Assembly (NCBI GenBank): GCA_039924845.1
Contig: JBDTAC010000062.1
Span: 1 to 48,701 of the forward strand
Reading direction: 5' to 3'
DNA from: Bacteroidia bacterium
GTDB lineage: Bacteria > Bacteroidota > Bacteroidia > DATLTG01
Length of the DNA: 48,701 bases
A model generated the notes under the pieces. That model made no database searches. It was not told the DNA's origin and saw only the letters and a program-made list of their open reading frames with translations. Of the stretch, positions 17,574-27,300 are shown piece by piece. A program made the position numbers and the translations under genes. How positions within the stretch are numbered: the first letter of the stretch is position 1; each line of letters begins with the position of its first letter.

Positions 17574-17598
17574 GTTCAAAAAAATAATTTTTCAAAAC
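17574..17598. repeat. AT-palindrome copy
   Basis: GTTCAAAAAAATAATTTTTC and its right flank lie between the riboswitch terminator and the metH ATG. Confidence 0.7.
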
Positions 17599-17606
17599 GA
17601 AAAACA

Positions 17607-20600
17607 ATGAGTGATATACGAAAAGAACTCGAAAAAAAAATTTTAGTGATTGACGGTGCAATGGGCACTATGATTCAGCAATACAAGCTCGAAGAAAAAG
17701 AATATCGCGGGACACGTTTTGCCGATTTCCATAAAGATTTAAAAGGCAACAATGATTTGCTTTGTCTTACCCAACCCGTTATTATCAAAACCATTCATAA
17801 AGAATATTTAAAAGCTGGTGCAGATATTATTGAAACCAATACGTTCAACGCGCAAAAAATTTCTTTGGTAGATTACGACATGCAAGATTTAGCGTACGAA
17901 CTTAATTTCGAAGCCGCCAAAATTGCCAAACAAGCTGTTGCCGAATTTAATGCTGAAAATCCAACTCTCGCAACACCAAAATTTGTAGCAGGCGCCATCG
18001 GACCTACAAATCGCACCCTTTCACTTTCTCCTGATGTAAATGATCCAGGTTTTCGCGCTATTACTTGGGATGAATTAGTGGATGCGTACACCGAACAAAT
18101 TCGCGGACTTATTGATGGCGGTGCGGATTTGCTCCTCATCGAAACTATTTTTGATACCTTAAATGCAAAAGCCGCGCTTTTCGCGATACAAAATTATTGC
18201 GAAAAAATTAATCGCAAATTTCCAGTGATGGTTTCTGGAACTATTACAGATGCCAGTGGCAGAACGCTTTCTGGACAAACTACCGAAGCCTTTTTAAATT
18301 CTATTTCGCACGTTGATTTATTAAGCGTTGGTTTAAATTGCGCGCTGGGTGCGAAAGAAATGCGTCCGTACATTGAAGAGATGTCTGCAAAATCTCCTTT
18401 TTTTGTGAGTGCTTATCCCAATGCCGGTTTGCCGAATCAGTTTGGCGAATACGATCAAGATGCGCATCAAATGGGACATCAAATCGAAGATTTTTTGCAA
18501 TCCGGATTTTTAAATATTGTCGGTGGATGTTGCGGAACAACACCTGCTCACATTAAAGAAATCGCTGAACTTGCGAAAAAAGCAAAGCCACGCAAACCGG
18601 TTTCTGCGGATACTTTAATGCACCTCAGCGGCTTGGAACCAGTAACGTTGCGACCTGAAAGTAATTTTATGAATATCGGAGAACGCACCAATATCACTGG
18701 TTCTAAAAAATTCGCCAAACTAATTATTGATGGAAAATACGAAGATGCACTCGCTATCGCCAAAGATCAAGTAGACGGCGGCGCGCAGGTGATTGACATC
18801 AATATGGATGAAGGAATGTTGGACAGCGAAGCCGTGATGGTTAAATTTCTAAACCTAATTGGTTCTGAACCTGACATCTGTAAATTGCCCATTATGATTG
18901 ATTCTTCGAAATGGAATGTGATTGAAGCCGGATTAAAATGTGTACAAGGAAAAGCGATTGTCAATTCTATTTCGATGAAAGAAGGCGAAGATATATTTCG
19001 CGAACAAGCACGTAAAGTAAAAAAATACGGAGCTGCTGTAATCGTGATGGCATTTGACGAAGCGGGACAAGCTGATACCTTACAAAGACGTATTGATATT
19101 TGCAAACGCGCTTATGATATTTTAGTAAACGAAGTAAAATTTACGCCACAAGATATTATTTTCGATCCTAATATTTTTCCCGTTGCAACGGGAATGGACG
19201 AACATCGCAGAAATGCCATTGATTATTTTGAAGCTACAAAATGGATTAAAAAAAATCTTCCATTCGCGAAAGTAAGCGGAGGCGTTAGCAATGTTTCTTT
19301 TTCTTTTCGCGGAAACGATACCGTTCGCGAAGCCATTCACTCCGCATTTTTATATCACGGCATCAAAGCCGGAATGGATATGGGAATTGTGAATCCAGGA
19401 ATGTTGCAAGTGTATGATGATATTCCGAAAGAATTATTGGATTTAGTAGAAGACGTTTTACTTGATCGTCGCGAAGACGCTACTGAACGATTACTTGTTC
19501 ATGCAGAAACATTGAAAAATGTCGGAATACAAAAATCTGTAAAAGATGAAGAATGGCGAAAAGCTCCAGTAGAAGAGCGTTTATCGCACGCATTGGTAAA
19601 AGGAATTGTTGATTTTATTGAAGCAGATACCGAAGAGGCCAGAAATAAATTTCCGCAAGCTTTACACGTAATTGAAGGTCCGCTGATGGACGGAATGAAC
19701 ATTGTGGGCGATTTATTCGGCAGCGGGAAAATGTTTTTGCCGCAAGTGGTAAAAAGTGCGCGCGTTATGAAAAAAGCAGTTGCGTATTTATTACCATTTA
19801 TGGAAGAAGAAAAACGCAAAAATGGAACAGTTGCAAAAAACAATGGAAAAATTTTAATGGCGACTGTTAAAGGCGATGTTCACGACATCGGAAAAAATAT
19901 TGTAGGCGTTGTATTGGCTTGCAACAACTACGAAATTATTGATTTGGGCGTGATGGTTACTTGCGACAAAATATTAGACGAAGCGATAAAACAAAACGTG
20001 GACATTATCGGATTAAGCGGATTAATCACGCCATCTTTAGATGAAATGGTACACGTTGCAAAAGAAATGGAGCGACAAAAATTTACGATTCCTTTATTGA
20101 TTGGCGGAGCGACAACTTCGCGCGTTCATACTGCTGTAAAAATTGCTCCACATTATTCGCACGCTGTTGTTCACGTGAACGATGCGAGTAAATCGGTTCC
20201 CGCAGCTTCCAGTTTAATTTCCGAAATTTTACGTCCGGATTTTATGAAAAAAATTAATGCCGATTATGCACATGTCCGCGAACAAAATAAAAATGCACAA
20301 TCTGCCAATAAATTTATTTCCTTGGAAGAAGCTCGAAAAAATAATTTTCCGGTTGATTGGAATTCCACAAAAATTGCGAAGCCCACGTTTACTGGAAATA
20401 AAATTTTCATTGATTATCCCATCGCTGAAATTGCAACCTATATTGATTGGACACCATTTTTTCATGCTTGGGAAATGAAGGGTTCGTATCCTAAAATTTT
20501 TAATGATCCGACACGTGGCATCGAAGCAAAAAAATTATTTGACGATGCACAAAAAATGATACAGCGTATCATCAACGAAAAAATGTTGCAAGCAAATGCC

Positions 20601-21284
20601 GTTATCGGAATTTATCCTGCGAATGCAGTTGGAGATGATATTGAACTCATTAACAACGAAAACGAAAAAATATTTTTTCACACACTTCGTCAGCAAACAA
20701 AAAAGCCTGCAGGACAATACAATGTAGCTTTATCAGATTTTATTTTACCGAAAAATACCTCTTCTAATACAACAGATTATTTGGGAGGTTTCGCGGTTAC
20801 GGCAGGAATCGGGATTGAAAAATGGTTAGAAAAATTTGCAAAAGATTTTGACGATTATTCTTCTATTATGTTGAAAGCTCTTGCAGATAGGCTTGCAGAA
20901 GCATTTGCAGAATTGATGCACAAAAAAGTGCGGAAAGAATTTTGGGGATATGCGAAAGAAGAAAATTTATCAAACGATCAATTGATAAAAGAAGAATATG
21001 CCGGAATTCGTCCGGCTCCTGGCTATCCTGCGCAACCTGATCATACTGAAAAAATTGAATTGTTTAATTTATTAGATGCCGAAAAAAATGTCGGAATTAT
21101 TCTTACTGAAGGTTTGGCAATGGTTCCCACAGCGGCTGTCAGCGGATTGTATTTAGCACATCCACAAGCACATTATTTCGGACTTGGAAAAATTACCAAA
21201 GAACAAGTGAAAGATTATGCGAAACGAAAATCAATGAGTGTAGAAGAAACAGAACGTTGGCTGGGTTCGAGCTTGGGATATTGA
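17607..21284 (+). CDS. metH: Cobalamin-dependent methionine synthase MetH
   Basis: The protein (1225 aa) is full length with all four modules. The homocysteine domain (1 to about 330) has zinc cysteines in GLNC and GGCCGTT. The pterin domain (about 350-620) begins [16 protein letters not shown]. The B12 domain has GDVHDIGKN with the cobalt-ligand His759. The C-terminal activation domain contains [12 protein letters not shown]. It makes methionine from homocysteine and methyl-tetrahydrofolate. Two AT-palindrome variants lie within the gene at 20334-20352 (KNNF) and 20665-20682 (EKIFF). It is controlled by the SAM riboswitch upstream. Confidence 0.98.
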   Translation: MSDIRKELEKKILVIDGAMGTMIQQYKLEEKEYRGTRFADFHKDLKGNNDLLCLTQPVIIKTIHKEYLKAGADIIETNTFNAQKISLVDYDMQDLAYELNFEAAKIAKQAVAEFNAENPTLATPKFVAGAIGPTNRTLSLSPDVNDPGFRAITWDELVDAYTEQIRGLIDGGADLLLIETIFDTLNAKAALFAIQNYCEKINRKFPVMVSGTITDASGRTLSGQTTEAFLNSISHVDLLSVGLNCALGAKEMRPYIEEMSAKSPFFVSAYPNAGLPNQFGEYDQDAHQMGHQIEDFLQSGFLNIVGGCCGTTPAHIKEIAELAKKAKPRKPVSADTLMHLSGLEPVTLRPESNFMNIGERTNITGSKKFAKLIIDGKYEDALAIAKDQVDGGAQVIDINMDEGMLDSEAVMVKFLNLIGSEPDICKLPIMIDSSKWNVIEAGLKCVQGKAIVNSISMKEGEDIFREQARKVKKYGAAVIVMAFDEAGQADTLQRRIDICKRAYDILVNEVKFTPQDIIFDPNIFPVATGMDEHRRNAIDYFEATKWIKKNLPFAKVSGGVSNVSFSFRGNDTVREAIHSAFLYHGIKAGMDMGIVNPGMLQVYDDIPKELLDLVEDVLLDRREDATERLLVHAETLKNVGIQKSVKDEEWRKAPVEERLSHALVKGIVDFIEADTEEARNKFPQALHVIEGPLMDGMNIVGDLFGSGKMFLPQVVKSARVMKKAVAYLLPFMEEEKRKNGTVAKNNGKILMATVKGDVHDIGKNIVGVVLACNNYEIIDLGVMVTCDKILDEAIKQNVDIIGLSGLITPSLDEMVHVAKEMERQKFTIPLLIGGATTSRVHTAVKIAPHYSHAVVHVNDASKSVPAASSLISEILRPDFMKKINADYAHVREQNKNAQSANKFISLEEARKNNFPVDWNSTKIAKPTFTGNKIFIDYPIAEIATYIDWTPFFHAWEMKGSYPKIFNDPTRGIEAKKLFDDAQKMIQRIINEKMLQANAVIGIYPANAVGDDIELINNENEKIFFHTLRQQTKKPAGQYNVALSDFILPKNTSSNTTDYLGGFAVTAGIGIEKWLEKFAKDFDDYSSIMLKALADRLAEAFAELMHKKVRKEFWGYAKEENLSNDQLIKEEYAGIRPAPGYPAQPDHTEKIELFNLLDAEKNVGIILTEGLAMVPTAAVSGLYLAHPQAHYFGLGKITKEQVKDYAKRKSMSVEETERWLGSSLGY

Positions 21285-21290
21285 TGCTCC

Positions 21291-21308
21291 GAAAAATTAT
21301 TTTTTTGA
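21291..21308. repeat. AT-palindrome copy
   Basis: GAAAAATTATTTTTTTGA, 6 bp after the metH stop and between convergent genes. It may help end both transcripts. Confidence 0.7.
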
Positions 21309-21321
21309 AAAAGAATTTCAG

Positions 21322-21341
21322 CGTTGAAAAATTATTTTTCT
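21322..21341. repeat. AT-palindrome copy
   Basis: GTTGAAAAATTATTTTTC is the second copy in the metH/DUF1501 convergent spacer. It touches the DUF1501 stop. Confidence 0.65.
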
Positions 21342-22533
21342 ATACGAAATCTAATTTCTGAAAATTATGCGGAAGAATGGACACATCGTTTACGCCAAGC
21401 CATTTATCAAGTATTGTAGCATAAATACTTCTAAAATCAATTTGAAAATTAAGATCGCCCATGCTCAAATCGTTTAAATCAGGCGCAGCGTTGTAAAAAC
21501 CTTTTTTCGAAATTTTTCCGCCCATTAAAAAAACATTGTTTGCCGTTCCATGATCGGTTCCATTGCTGGCATTTTGCTCCACTCTTCTGCCAAATTCAGA
21601 AAAAGTCATCACCAAAGTGTCATCCAATTTTCCAGTATTTTTCAAATCTTTTAAAAAACAAGAAATGCCTTCGGAATAATCGCGCAATAATTTTTCTTGA
21701 CGTCCTTTTTGGTCAACATGTGTATCAAATCCGCCCAAAGAAACATAATACACTCTGGTTTTTAATCCAGAATTGATGAACGTAGAAATATTTTTCAAAT
21801 CTTTTGCAAATGCAGAATTCGGATAAACGCAAGCATTTGAATATGTTTTAGAAGTTTCAAAAATATATTGCGCCGAAGAATTTGTTTCGAGTACAGTTTT
21901 ATAGAGATAACCGAGATTATCTTCATTCAAATTTTCATCTTTACAATGTGCCGCCAAGTTTTGAAAAAAAGGATCGCGCGTTTCCTGAAAAAGTTGTTGC
22001 GCATTTTTTACGGCTAAACCATTTCTCGCTTCTCCTTTCATAGCAAGCGAAAGCGTGTCATCTACTTCAATCGCATTAAACGCATTTTTACAATCTGTAC
22101 AATCGGAATCTAAATAACGACCAATCCATCCAGACGAAAGATATTCGTTGCTATCGCTGGCGGAATGCCAAATATCCATGGAACGAAAATGCGAACGATC
22201 GGGATTTGGATAACCCACGCTGTTCATAATACTCATCCAACCGTTGTCGAAAATTTCATGTAAATTTTTCATAGATGGATGAAAACCGAGCGCATCATTC
22301 AATGGAATTACATCGCTTTTATTGAGGGCTAATTGCGGGCGCTTTTGATAATACAAATCATTGCTGTACGGAACAATCGTGTTTAGCCCGTCGTTACCGC
22401 CCGAAAGCTGAATAACAACCAGATTTTTATATCCATTTCCATCCGATAAATATTGAAATGGTTTTAAAAACGAAGGCACAAAAAACATTCCCGATGCCAA
22501 CAACGAATTTTTTATAAAATCACGTCTTTCCAT
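21340..22533 (-). CDS. DUF1501 protein with Tat-type signal
   Basis: The protein (397 aa) opens MERRDFIKNSLLASGMFF, a twin-arginine signal. QLSGGNDGLNTIVPYSNDLY, the SHFRSMDIWH segment and a C-terminal TFSEFGRR...GTDHGTANN are diagnostic of DUF1501, an exported sulfatase/phosphatase-like family. It is paired with DUF1800 upstream, as in many Bacteroidota and Planctomycetota. The biochemical role is unknown. Confidence 0.93.
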   Translation of the reverse strand: MERRDFIKNSLLASGMFFVPSFLKPFQYLSDGNGYKNLVVIQLSGGNDGLNTIVPYSNDLYYQKRPQLALNKSDVIPLNDALGFHPSMKNLHEIFDNGWMSIMNSVGYPNPDRSHFRSMDIWHSASDSNEYLSSGWIGRYLDSDCTDCKNAFNAIEVDDTLSLAMKGEARNGLAVKNAQQLFQETRDPFFQNLAAHCKDENLNEDNLGYLYKTVLETNSSAQYIFETSKTYSNACVYPNSAFAKDLKNISTFINSGLKTRVYYVSLGGFDTHVDQKGRQEKLLRDYSEGISCFLKDLKNTGKLDDTLVMTFSEFGRRVEQNASNGTDHGTANNVFLMGGKISKKGFYNAAPDLNDLSMGDLNFQIDFRSIYATILDKWLGVNDVSILPHNFQKLDFV

Positions 22534-22540
22534 TTTATTG

Positions 22541-22564
22541 GTTTTAAAAAATTATTTTTTCAAC
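22541..22564. repeat. AT-palindrome copy spanning a stop codon
   Basis: GTTTTAAAAAATTATTTTTT plus CAAC. It contains the DUF1800 stop and sits between two co-transcribed genes. Confidence 0.7.
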
Positions 22565-23954
22565 ACAGCTGATATTGCGGTGTAGAAAGCAATTGAATGG
22601 TAATGTCTTTTATTTTTTCTTTTGAAAATGGATCCAATAATTGTTCCATATTTTTTGATAAATCTGGCATTAAAATAAAAGCGATTAATTCTTTTTGAGA
22701 AATATTCGCAGGAAGCGTATTTAAAAAACTGTTCCAATCCACTATTGTTTGGACCTTTTTCTGCACTTTTTGTTGAATTTTATGCTCTTGTTCCATCATC
22801 ATCATAAAATCTTCGGGCATATCATTTTTCACTTCCATATTAATGATACCGGAGTTTAAAACAATAGAAGCCAATTTTATTCGGAACATTAACGACGAAC
22901 TATCAATCCAACTTTTTCCGCCTTTCCAACCGCTCACATTGGGCGGATAAAACAATACTTGTCCGAGTAAGCGCTGCATGTACAACAGCACTTTCGGATC
23001 TTGATACATCACAGAAAATAATTTATTGGTGCCTACAATTAACTCTGTCGGAGATTTTATTTTCGTTCCTACATTTTGCCTTTCGTAAAACCAATTCGAC
23101 GAAAAAATATTTTTCAGCAAGCTTCCAATATCGTATCCAGAATTAAAAAAAGATTCCGAAAGCTCCGTTACGCGGCTTTCATCCACGTCATCATTTACTA
23201 AAAAGGCATATATTTTTTTGGTGATAAAATGTGCCGTTTGTATTTGTTGCAAAATAATTCCCAAGATATCATCGCCGTTAAAATTGCCGGTTTTGCCCAT
23301 AAATGTTTTACTTCCGTCGTCGTGAATTCTTTCCACAAACTCAAATTGTCCATCTTTATTAAATCTCCAACCAGTATACGCTCTGGCGGATTCACGAATA
23401 TCTTGTTCCGAATAGTTGTCTCTGCCGATGGTAAATAATTCCATTACTTCGCGCGCAAAATTTTCGTTTGGATGATCTTTTTTATTTTGTTGATTGTTCA
23501 AGAACTGAAGCATCGCAGGCGATTTAGAAACTTCCGACAACATTTTTTTGAAATCTCCTAAAGCATTTGCGCGTAAAATATTGTTGAGATCTTGTAAAAA
23601 AAGCGGATTGTCAATTCTACAAGCAAAATGTCCGTGCCAAAACAAGGTCATTTTTTCGCGCAATTGCGCATTGTCGTTGGCCATTTTTAAGAACCAAGTG
23701 GTATTTAGTTCTTGTACCTTTTCGCGAAGCTGTTTTTTAAATTCTTTTTTTTCTTCTCCTTTTAAATCTTTGATTTTTTTCTTCGTCATATCTTCATCAA
23801 CCACTGACAAATTGCTGTAATTAGCGGAATCATCAAAAAGTTGTTGAATATTTTTTTCGATGGAATTTTCAGAAAAACGTTGCCACGATTTATAATCGAT
23901 GCCAAATCCTGCACGCGCATATAAATGGAGAATTTTTTTTTGAGCTTGCGACAT
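22560..23954 (-). CDS. DUF1800 protein
   Basis: I choose the ATG read from 23954 (464 aa), because the longer frame begins in repeat sequence. HLYARAGFG near the start, LFWHGHFACR, NQQNKKDHPNENFAREVMELFTIG and YPPNVSGWKGG are DUF1800 hallmarks. It is encoded upstream of DUF1501 in a two-gene operon. Its function is unknown, and exported polymer or carbohydrate roles have been suggested only by context. A palindrome variant at 23098-23116 encodes part of LKNIFSSN. Confidence 0.93.
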   Translation of the reverse strand: MSQAQKKILHLYARAGFGIDYKSWQRFSENSIEKNIQQLFDDSANYSNLSVVDEDMTKKKIKDLKGEEKKEFKKQLREKVQELNTTWFLKMANDNAQLREKMTLFWHGHFACRIDNPLFLQDLNNILRANALGDFKKMLSEVSKSPAMLQFLNNQQNKKDHPNENFAREVMELFTIGRDNYSEQDIRESARAYTGWRFNKDGQFEFVERIHDDGSKTFMGKTGNFNGDDILGIILQQIQTAHFITKKIYAFLVNDDVDESRVTELSESFFNSGYDIGSLLKNIFSSNWFYERQNVGTKIKSPTELIVGTNKLFSVMYQDPKVLLYMQRLLGQVLFYPPNVSGWKGGKSWIDSSSLMFRIKLASIVLNSGIINMEVKNDMPEDFMMMMEQEHKIQQKVQKKVQTIVDWNSFLNTLPANISQKELIAFILMPDLSKNMEQLLDPFSKEKIKDITIQLLSTPQYQLC

Positions 23955-24022
23955 AAAATTATTTTTTTTAGTTCGACAGAAGTCGTACAAAATAGTTTAA
24001 AATAAAGCCTCTCAAAAATAGG

Positions 24023-24044
24023 TTTGAAAAATTAATTTTTCAAA
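24023..24044. repeat. Perfect 22-bp AT palindrome
   Basis: TTTG/CAAA arms around AAAAATTAATTTTT. It lies in the 23955-24322 divergent spacer. Confidence 0.8.
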
Positions 24045-24082
24045 GCGAAAAAAATTCTTCATTCAAAAAACAAAAAAAGAAG

Positions 24083-24090
24083 TACATTTG
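24083..24090 (+). promoter_or_regulatory. TAnnTTTG -7 box
   Basis: TACATTTG lies about 230 nt upstream of the PAS-SpoIIE gene and directly before the structured leader. No clear -33 element. Confidence 0.45.
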
Positions 24091-24322
24091 TCGCTGAAGC
24101 GATGGAAATTTATTTTCAAAAATCGCTCCAAAAATAATAATGGCAAATATAATAACATACGTTATTTCTTATGTTTCTCCGATGCACTCAAGCATTGGAA
24201 TGCGCCATTGTATGCATAATAGAAAGCGATTTACGAATTGCATTTCTATTAACAGATAAAAAATCTGTAAAACAAAATTTCCCTTTTTTATTCATCCAAT
24301 TTTTCTTCAAAAAATTATTTTT
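24091..24322 (+). promoter_or_regulatory. Possible structured leader RNA
   Basis: AAATCGCT (24120-24127) can pair with AGCGATTT (24225-24232), or ATCGCT with AGCGAT (24098-24103); TCGCT (24091-24095) can also pair with AGCGA (24098-24102). Inside are two mutually exclusive hairpins (ATAAC/GTTAT 24152-24165 and AACATA/TATGTT 24154-24175). ATGCA/TGCAT (24182-24186/24213-24217) encloses GCATT-GG-AATGC. ACAGAT/ATCTGT follows at 24252-24268. I recognise no known riboswitch class. An AT palindrome at 24305-24322 ends at the start codon. Confidence 0.4.
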
Positions 24323-25480
24323 ATGTCATTAGTTACAGATGCTATACTCGAAAAAATAAACAGCTTAATTATAGTTGTGAGCCAAAAAGGCGAAGTGGAA
24401 TATGTGAGTCCTTCTGCGAAACGAATTTTAGGTTTTGAACCAGAACAATTAATGGGCAACGGTTGGTGGAATTTAACCCGCGACACGGATGCAACGCGAA
24501 ACGACATCAAAGAATTGGTGAATCGGCAACTGAAACAGGACACCCTTTTGGAAACAATTCCGTACGAACAATTATTAAAAACGGGCAATGGTGGCGAACG
24601 TTGGATTTTATGGAATACTTCGAAAGGTCCGCTAAATACCTTGGTTGGAATCGGACACGATATTACGGAAAGGAAAAATGCCGAACAACAATTGCTCGAA
24701 AAAAACAAAATACTTTTTCAGCACAACAAAGATATGTTGGACAGTATCCAATACGCGAGCCGAATACAGGCTGCGATTTTGCCAGATATCGAAAAAATTA
24801 AAAATAAATTTAACGACGCATTTGTATTGTATCAGCCGAAAGACGTGGTGAGTGGCGATTATTATTTTTTTCACACAAAAGGAAAAAAGGTTTTTGTGGC
24901 TGCCGTAGATTGCACCGGACACGGAGTTCCCGGTGCATTGATGTCGGTTATTGCGAATTCGATTTTGAAAGAAGTAATCGTAAAAAAAGGAATTGAAGAA
25001 CCTTCGGAAATTTTATACGCATTGGACGAAGAATTATTTTTGGCATTGAACAAACAAAACAATGATATCACGAACGACGGAATGGATGTTTCGATGGGTG
25101 TTTTTGATTTCGAAAAAAATATTTTTTCGTATTCTGGCGCATTCCGTCCGCTTTTAATAGTGCGCGATTCCGATATTATCGAATTAGAATCGAATCGTTA
25201 TCCGATTGGTTTTTATGCTGATTTAGAAAAAAAATTTTCATCTATAGAAATAGAGATAAAACCGAATGATAGTTTTTATTTTTTTACCGACGGTTATTGC
25301 GATCAATTTGGCGGAGAGAAAAAAAAGAAATTCAATCGGAAACGTTTTAAAGAATTATTGCTTTCCGCACAATCCATGGAAATGAATGAGCAAGAATCTT
25401 TTTTACAATATGCTTTACTTAATTGGCGGCAAGAGGAGCCACAAGTGGACGATGTATTGGTATTGGGAATAAAAATTTAA
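24323..25480 (+). CDS. PAS-domain SpoIIE/PP2C-type serine phosphatase
   Basis: The protein (385 aa) has a PAS domain (about 5-118) ending GHDITERKNAEQ, a short coiled coil, and a SpoIIE/PP2C phosphatase domain (150-385). Metal-binding residues are visible: Asp179 (VVSGDY), Asp196 (DCTGHG) and Asp323 (FTDG), with a closing QVDDV. It probably dephosphorylates an anti-sigma antagonist or a similar regulator in response to a PAS signal. No partner is adjacent. The leader is long and may be structured. Confidence 0.93.
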   Translation: MSLVTDAILEKINSLIIVVSQKGEVEYVSPSAKRILGFEPEQLMGNGWWNLTRDTDATRNDIKELVNRQLKQDTLLETIPYEQLLKTGNGGERWILWNTSKGPLNTLVGIGHDITERKNAEQQLLEKNKILFQHNKDMLDSIQYASRIQAAILPDIEKIKNKFNDAFVLYQPKDVVSGDYYFFHTKGKKVFVAAVDCTGHGVPGALMSVIANSILKEVIVKKGIEEPSEILYALDEELFLALNKQNNDITNDGMDVSMGVFDFEKNIFSYSGAFRPLLIVRDSDIIELESNRYPIGFYADLEKKFSSIEIEIKPNDSFYFFTDGYCDQFGGEKKKKFNRKRFKELLLSAQSMEMNEQESFLQYALLNWRQEEPQVDDVLVLGIKI

Positions 25481-25483
25481 GCA

Positions 25484-25525
25484 AAAAAAGATGTTTGAAA
25501 AATTAATTTTTCAAACATCTTTTTT
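25484..25525. terminator. Perfect 42-bp palindrome, bidirectional terminator
   Basis: Six A, then GATGTTTG, then the core AAAAATTAATTTTT, then CAAACATC and six T form a perfect palindrome centred at 25504.5. It lies 4 bp after the phosphatase stop and 15 bp before the convergent aminotransferase stop, so it could terminate both. Confidence 0.8.
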
Positions 25526-25530
25526 ACAAA

Positions 25531-25552
25531 TTCAAAAAATTATTTTTTTCGA
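25531..25552. repeat. AT-palindrome copy
   Basis: TTCAAAAAATTATTTTTTTC plus GA, overlapping the last codons and stop of the aminotransferase. Confidence 0.7.
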
Positions 25553-26739
25553 TCAGGATAAACTTCCAATGCTTTTTTCAAACAAATCATTGCATTTTTC
25601 AAGGCATCTTTATTCAGAACATACGCCAAACGAACTTCGTCTTTTCCAGTATTGGGCGTAGAATAAAAACCTGTAGCTGGCGCCAACATGAGCGTTTGGT
25701 TTTCATGCTGAAAAGATTCGAGCAACCATTTACAAAATACATCGGCATCATCAATCGGTAAACGCGCAATACAATAAAACGCACCACTCGGCATCGGGCA
25801 AAACACGCCGTCTATTTTATTTAATTCAGCTACCAAAAAGTTTCTGCGTTCTTCGTATTCTTTTTTTACGGCAGCAAAATAAGAAGGGGGTGTATCAATA
25901 GCGGCTTCTCCGGCTATTTGTCCGAAAGTTGGCGGACTTAATCTTGCTTGTGCGAATTTAATTGCCGCATTCATTACTTCTTTGTTTTTTGAAATAAGTG
26001 CTCCAATTCTCGCGCCACAAGCACTGTATCTTTTCGAAATAGAATCCAACAATACTACATTTTCTTCGACTCCTTTGATGTGCATTACGGATGTATATGT
26101 TTTATTGTCATAACAGAATTCTCTGTAAACTTCGTCAGACAAAAGAAAAATATTATGCTTTTTAACCAATGCCGCCAAGGATTCTATCTCTTCTCGTGTA
26201 TACAAATAACCCGTAGGATTTCCAGGATTACAAATCATGATTCCTTTTGTTTTCGGCGTAATTAATTTGTCAAATTCGCTAATCGGCGGAAGTGCAAAAC
26301 CTGTTTCGATACTGGATTTAATTGGTTTTATCACCACGCCCGCAGCGCAAGAAAAACCATTGTAATTGGCATAAAATGGTTCGGGAACAATCAATTCATC
26401 TCCTTCATTAAAACACGTCATCAACGCAATTTCTATGGCTTCAGAACCACCCGTAGTAACCATGATTTCTTCAAAATCCAAATCAATCGAATATTTTTTA
26501 TAATATGTGGTTAATTTTTTTCGATAAGATTCAATTCCAGCGCTGTGGCTGTATTCCAATATTTTTCCTTTGAAATTTCTTACTGCTTCGAACATAATTT
26601 CTGGCGTTTCAATATCCGGCTGACCGATATTCAAATGATAAATAATACGTCCGTCTTGTTTCGCTTTATCTGCAAACGGAACTAATTTCCGAATGGGCGA
26701 AGCAGGCATTTCTATTGATTTTTTTGATATTTTAGGCAT
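25540..26739 (-). CDS. PLP-dependent aminotransferase, class I
   Basis: The protein (399 aa) is a fold-type I aminotransferase of the aspartate/aromatic group. NPGNPTG lies at 171-177, DEVY at 202-205, the PLP lysine Lys236 in SISKRYS, and the carboxylate-binding Arg370 in VRLAY. The exact amino-acid substrate cannot be read from sequence. It stands as a single gene between a palindromic terminator and a canonical terminator. Confidence 0.93.
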   Translation of the reverse strand: MPKISKKSIEMPASPIRKLVPFADKAKQDGRIIYHLNIGQPDIETPEIMFEAVRNFKGKILEYSHSAGIESYRKKLTTYYKKYSIDLDFEEIMVTTGGSEAIEIALMTCFNEGDELIVPEPFYANYNGFSCAAGVVIKPIKSSIETGFALPPISEFDKLITPKTKGIMICNPGNPTGYLYTREEIESLAALVKKHNIFLLSDEVYREFCYDNKTYTSVMHIKGVEENVVLLDSISKRYSACGARIGALISKNKEVMNAAIKFAQARLSPPTFGQIAGEAAIDTPPSYFAAVKKEYEERRNFLVAELNKIDGVFCPMPSGAFYCIARLPIDDADVFCKWLLESFQHENQTLMLAPATGFYSTPNTGKDEVRLAYVLNKDALKNAMICLKKALEVYPDRKK

Positions 26740-26763
26740 TGTGTATCGATTTAAAATAAAAAA

Positions 26764-26784
26764 GTCCCGACTAAAAGTCGGGAC
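26764..26784 (-). terminator. Intrinsic terminator of the DUF1573 genes
   Basis: GTCCCGACT (26764-26772) pairs with AGTCGGGAC (26776-26784) around AAA, and a T-run follows on the minus strand. It is a conventional GC-rich terminator and is not part of the AT-palindrome family. Confidence 0.85.
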
Positions 26785-26813
26785 AAAGATTGCATTTTTT
26801 TTACTAAAATTAA

Positions 26814-27257
26814 TTATTTTGCTGCAGGTGCAACTGGTGTTGGTTTTGGAGCATCAGGCTTTACTGTTCCCATAATGTGCAATACAACAGTTTCGTTTTT
26901 TGCATTGCTGTTTACAGTTACTGTTTTCACAAATTGTCCAACTCTATCTGTTGCATAATGTACTTTAATTTCAGAAGTTTCGCCCGGTTTAATCGGATCT
27001 TTTGGATAAGTTGGAATAGTACAACCACATGATCCATGTGCTTCTTTAATAATCAATGGTTCTTTTCCAGTATTCGTAAATTTGAAATATCTGTATCCAT
27101 CTGCATTGTGCTCAATCGTTCCATAATTAATGGTATCTTGAACAAAAGTCATCACAGGAGCATTTGGATCCGGAGGAGCAGGTGTTACTGCATTTTGAGC
27201 TTTCCCTACAAAGGCGATGCACATCATCATTCCGAGGGATAAAATTACTTTTTTCAT
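26814..27257 (-). CDS. DUF1573 secreted protein
   Basis: The protein (147 aa) has a signal peptide ending in KAQ near residue 21. An immunoglobulin-like DUF1573 domain follows with FTNTGKEPLIIKEAHGSCGC, TYPKDPIKPGE and the closing IMGTV. The tail is Pro/Ala-rich. It is a paralogue of the next upstream gene and close in sequence, so they are a tandem duplication. It is probably exported; its function is unknown. Confidence 0.93.
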   Translation of the reverse strand: MKKVILSLGMMMCIAFVGKAQNAVTPAPPDPNAPVMTFVQDTINYGTIEHNADGYRYFKFTNTGKEPLIIKEAHGSCGCTIPTYPKDPIKPGETSEIKVHYATDRVGQFVKTVTVNSNAKNETVVLHIMGTVKPDAPKPTPVAPAAK

Positions 27258-27300
27258 AGTGTTTGTTTTTAGGTTAATTTTTGTACTTATTTAGTTTAGA

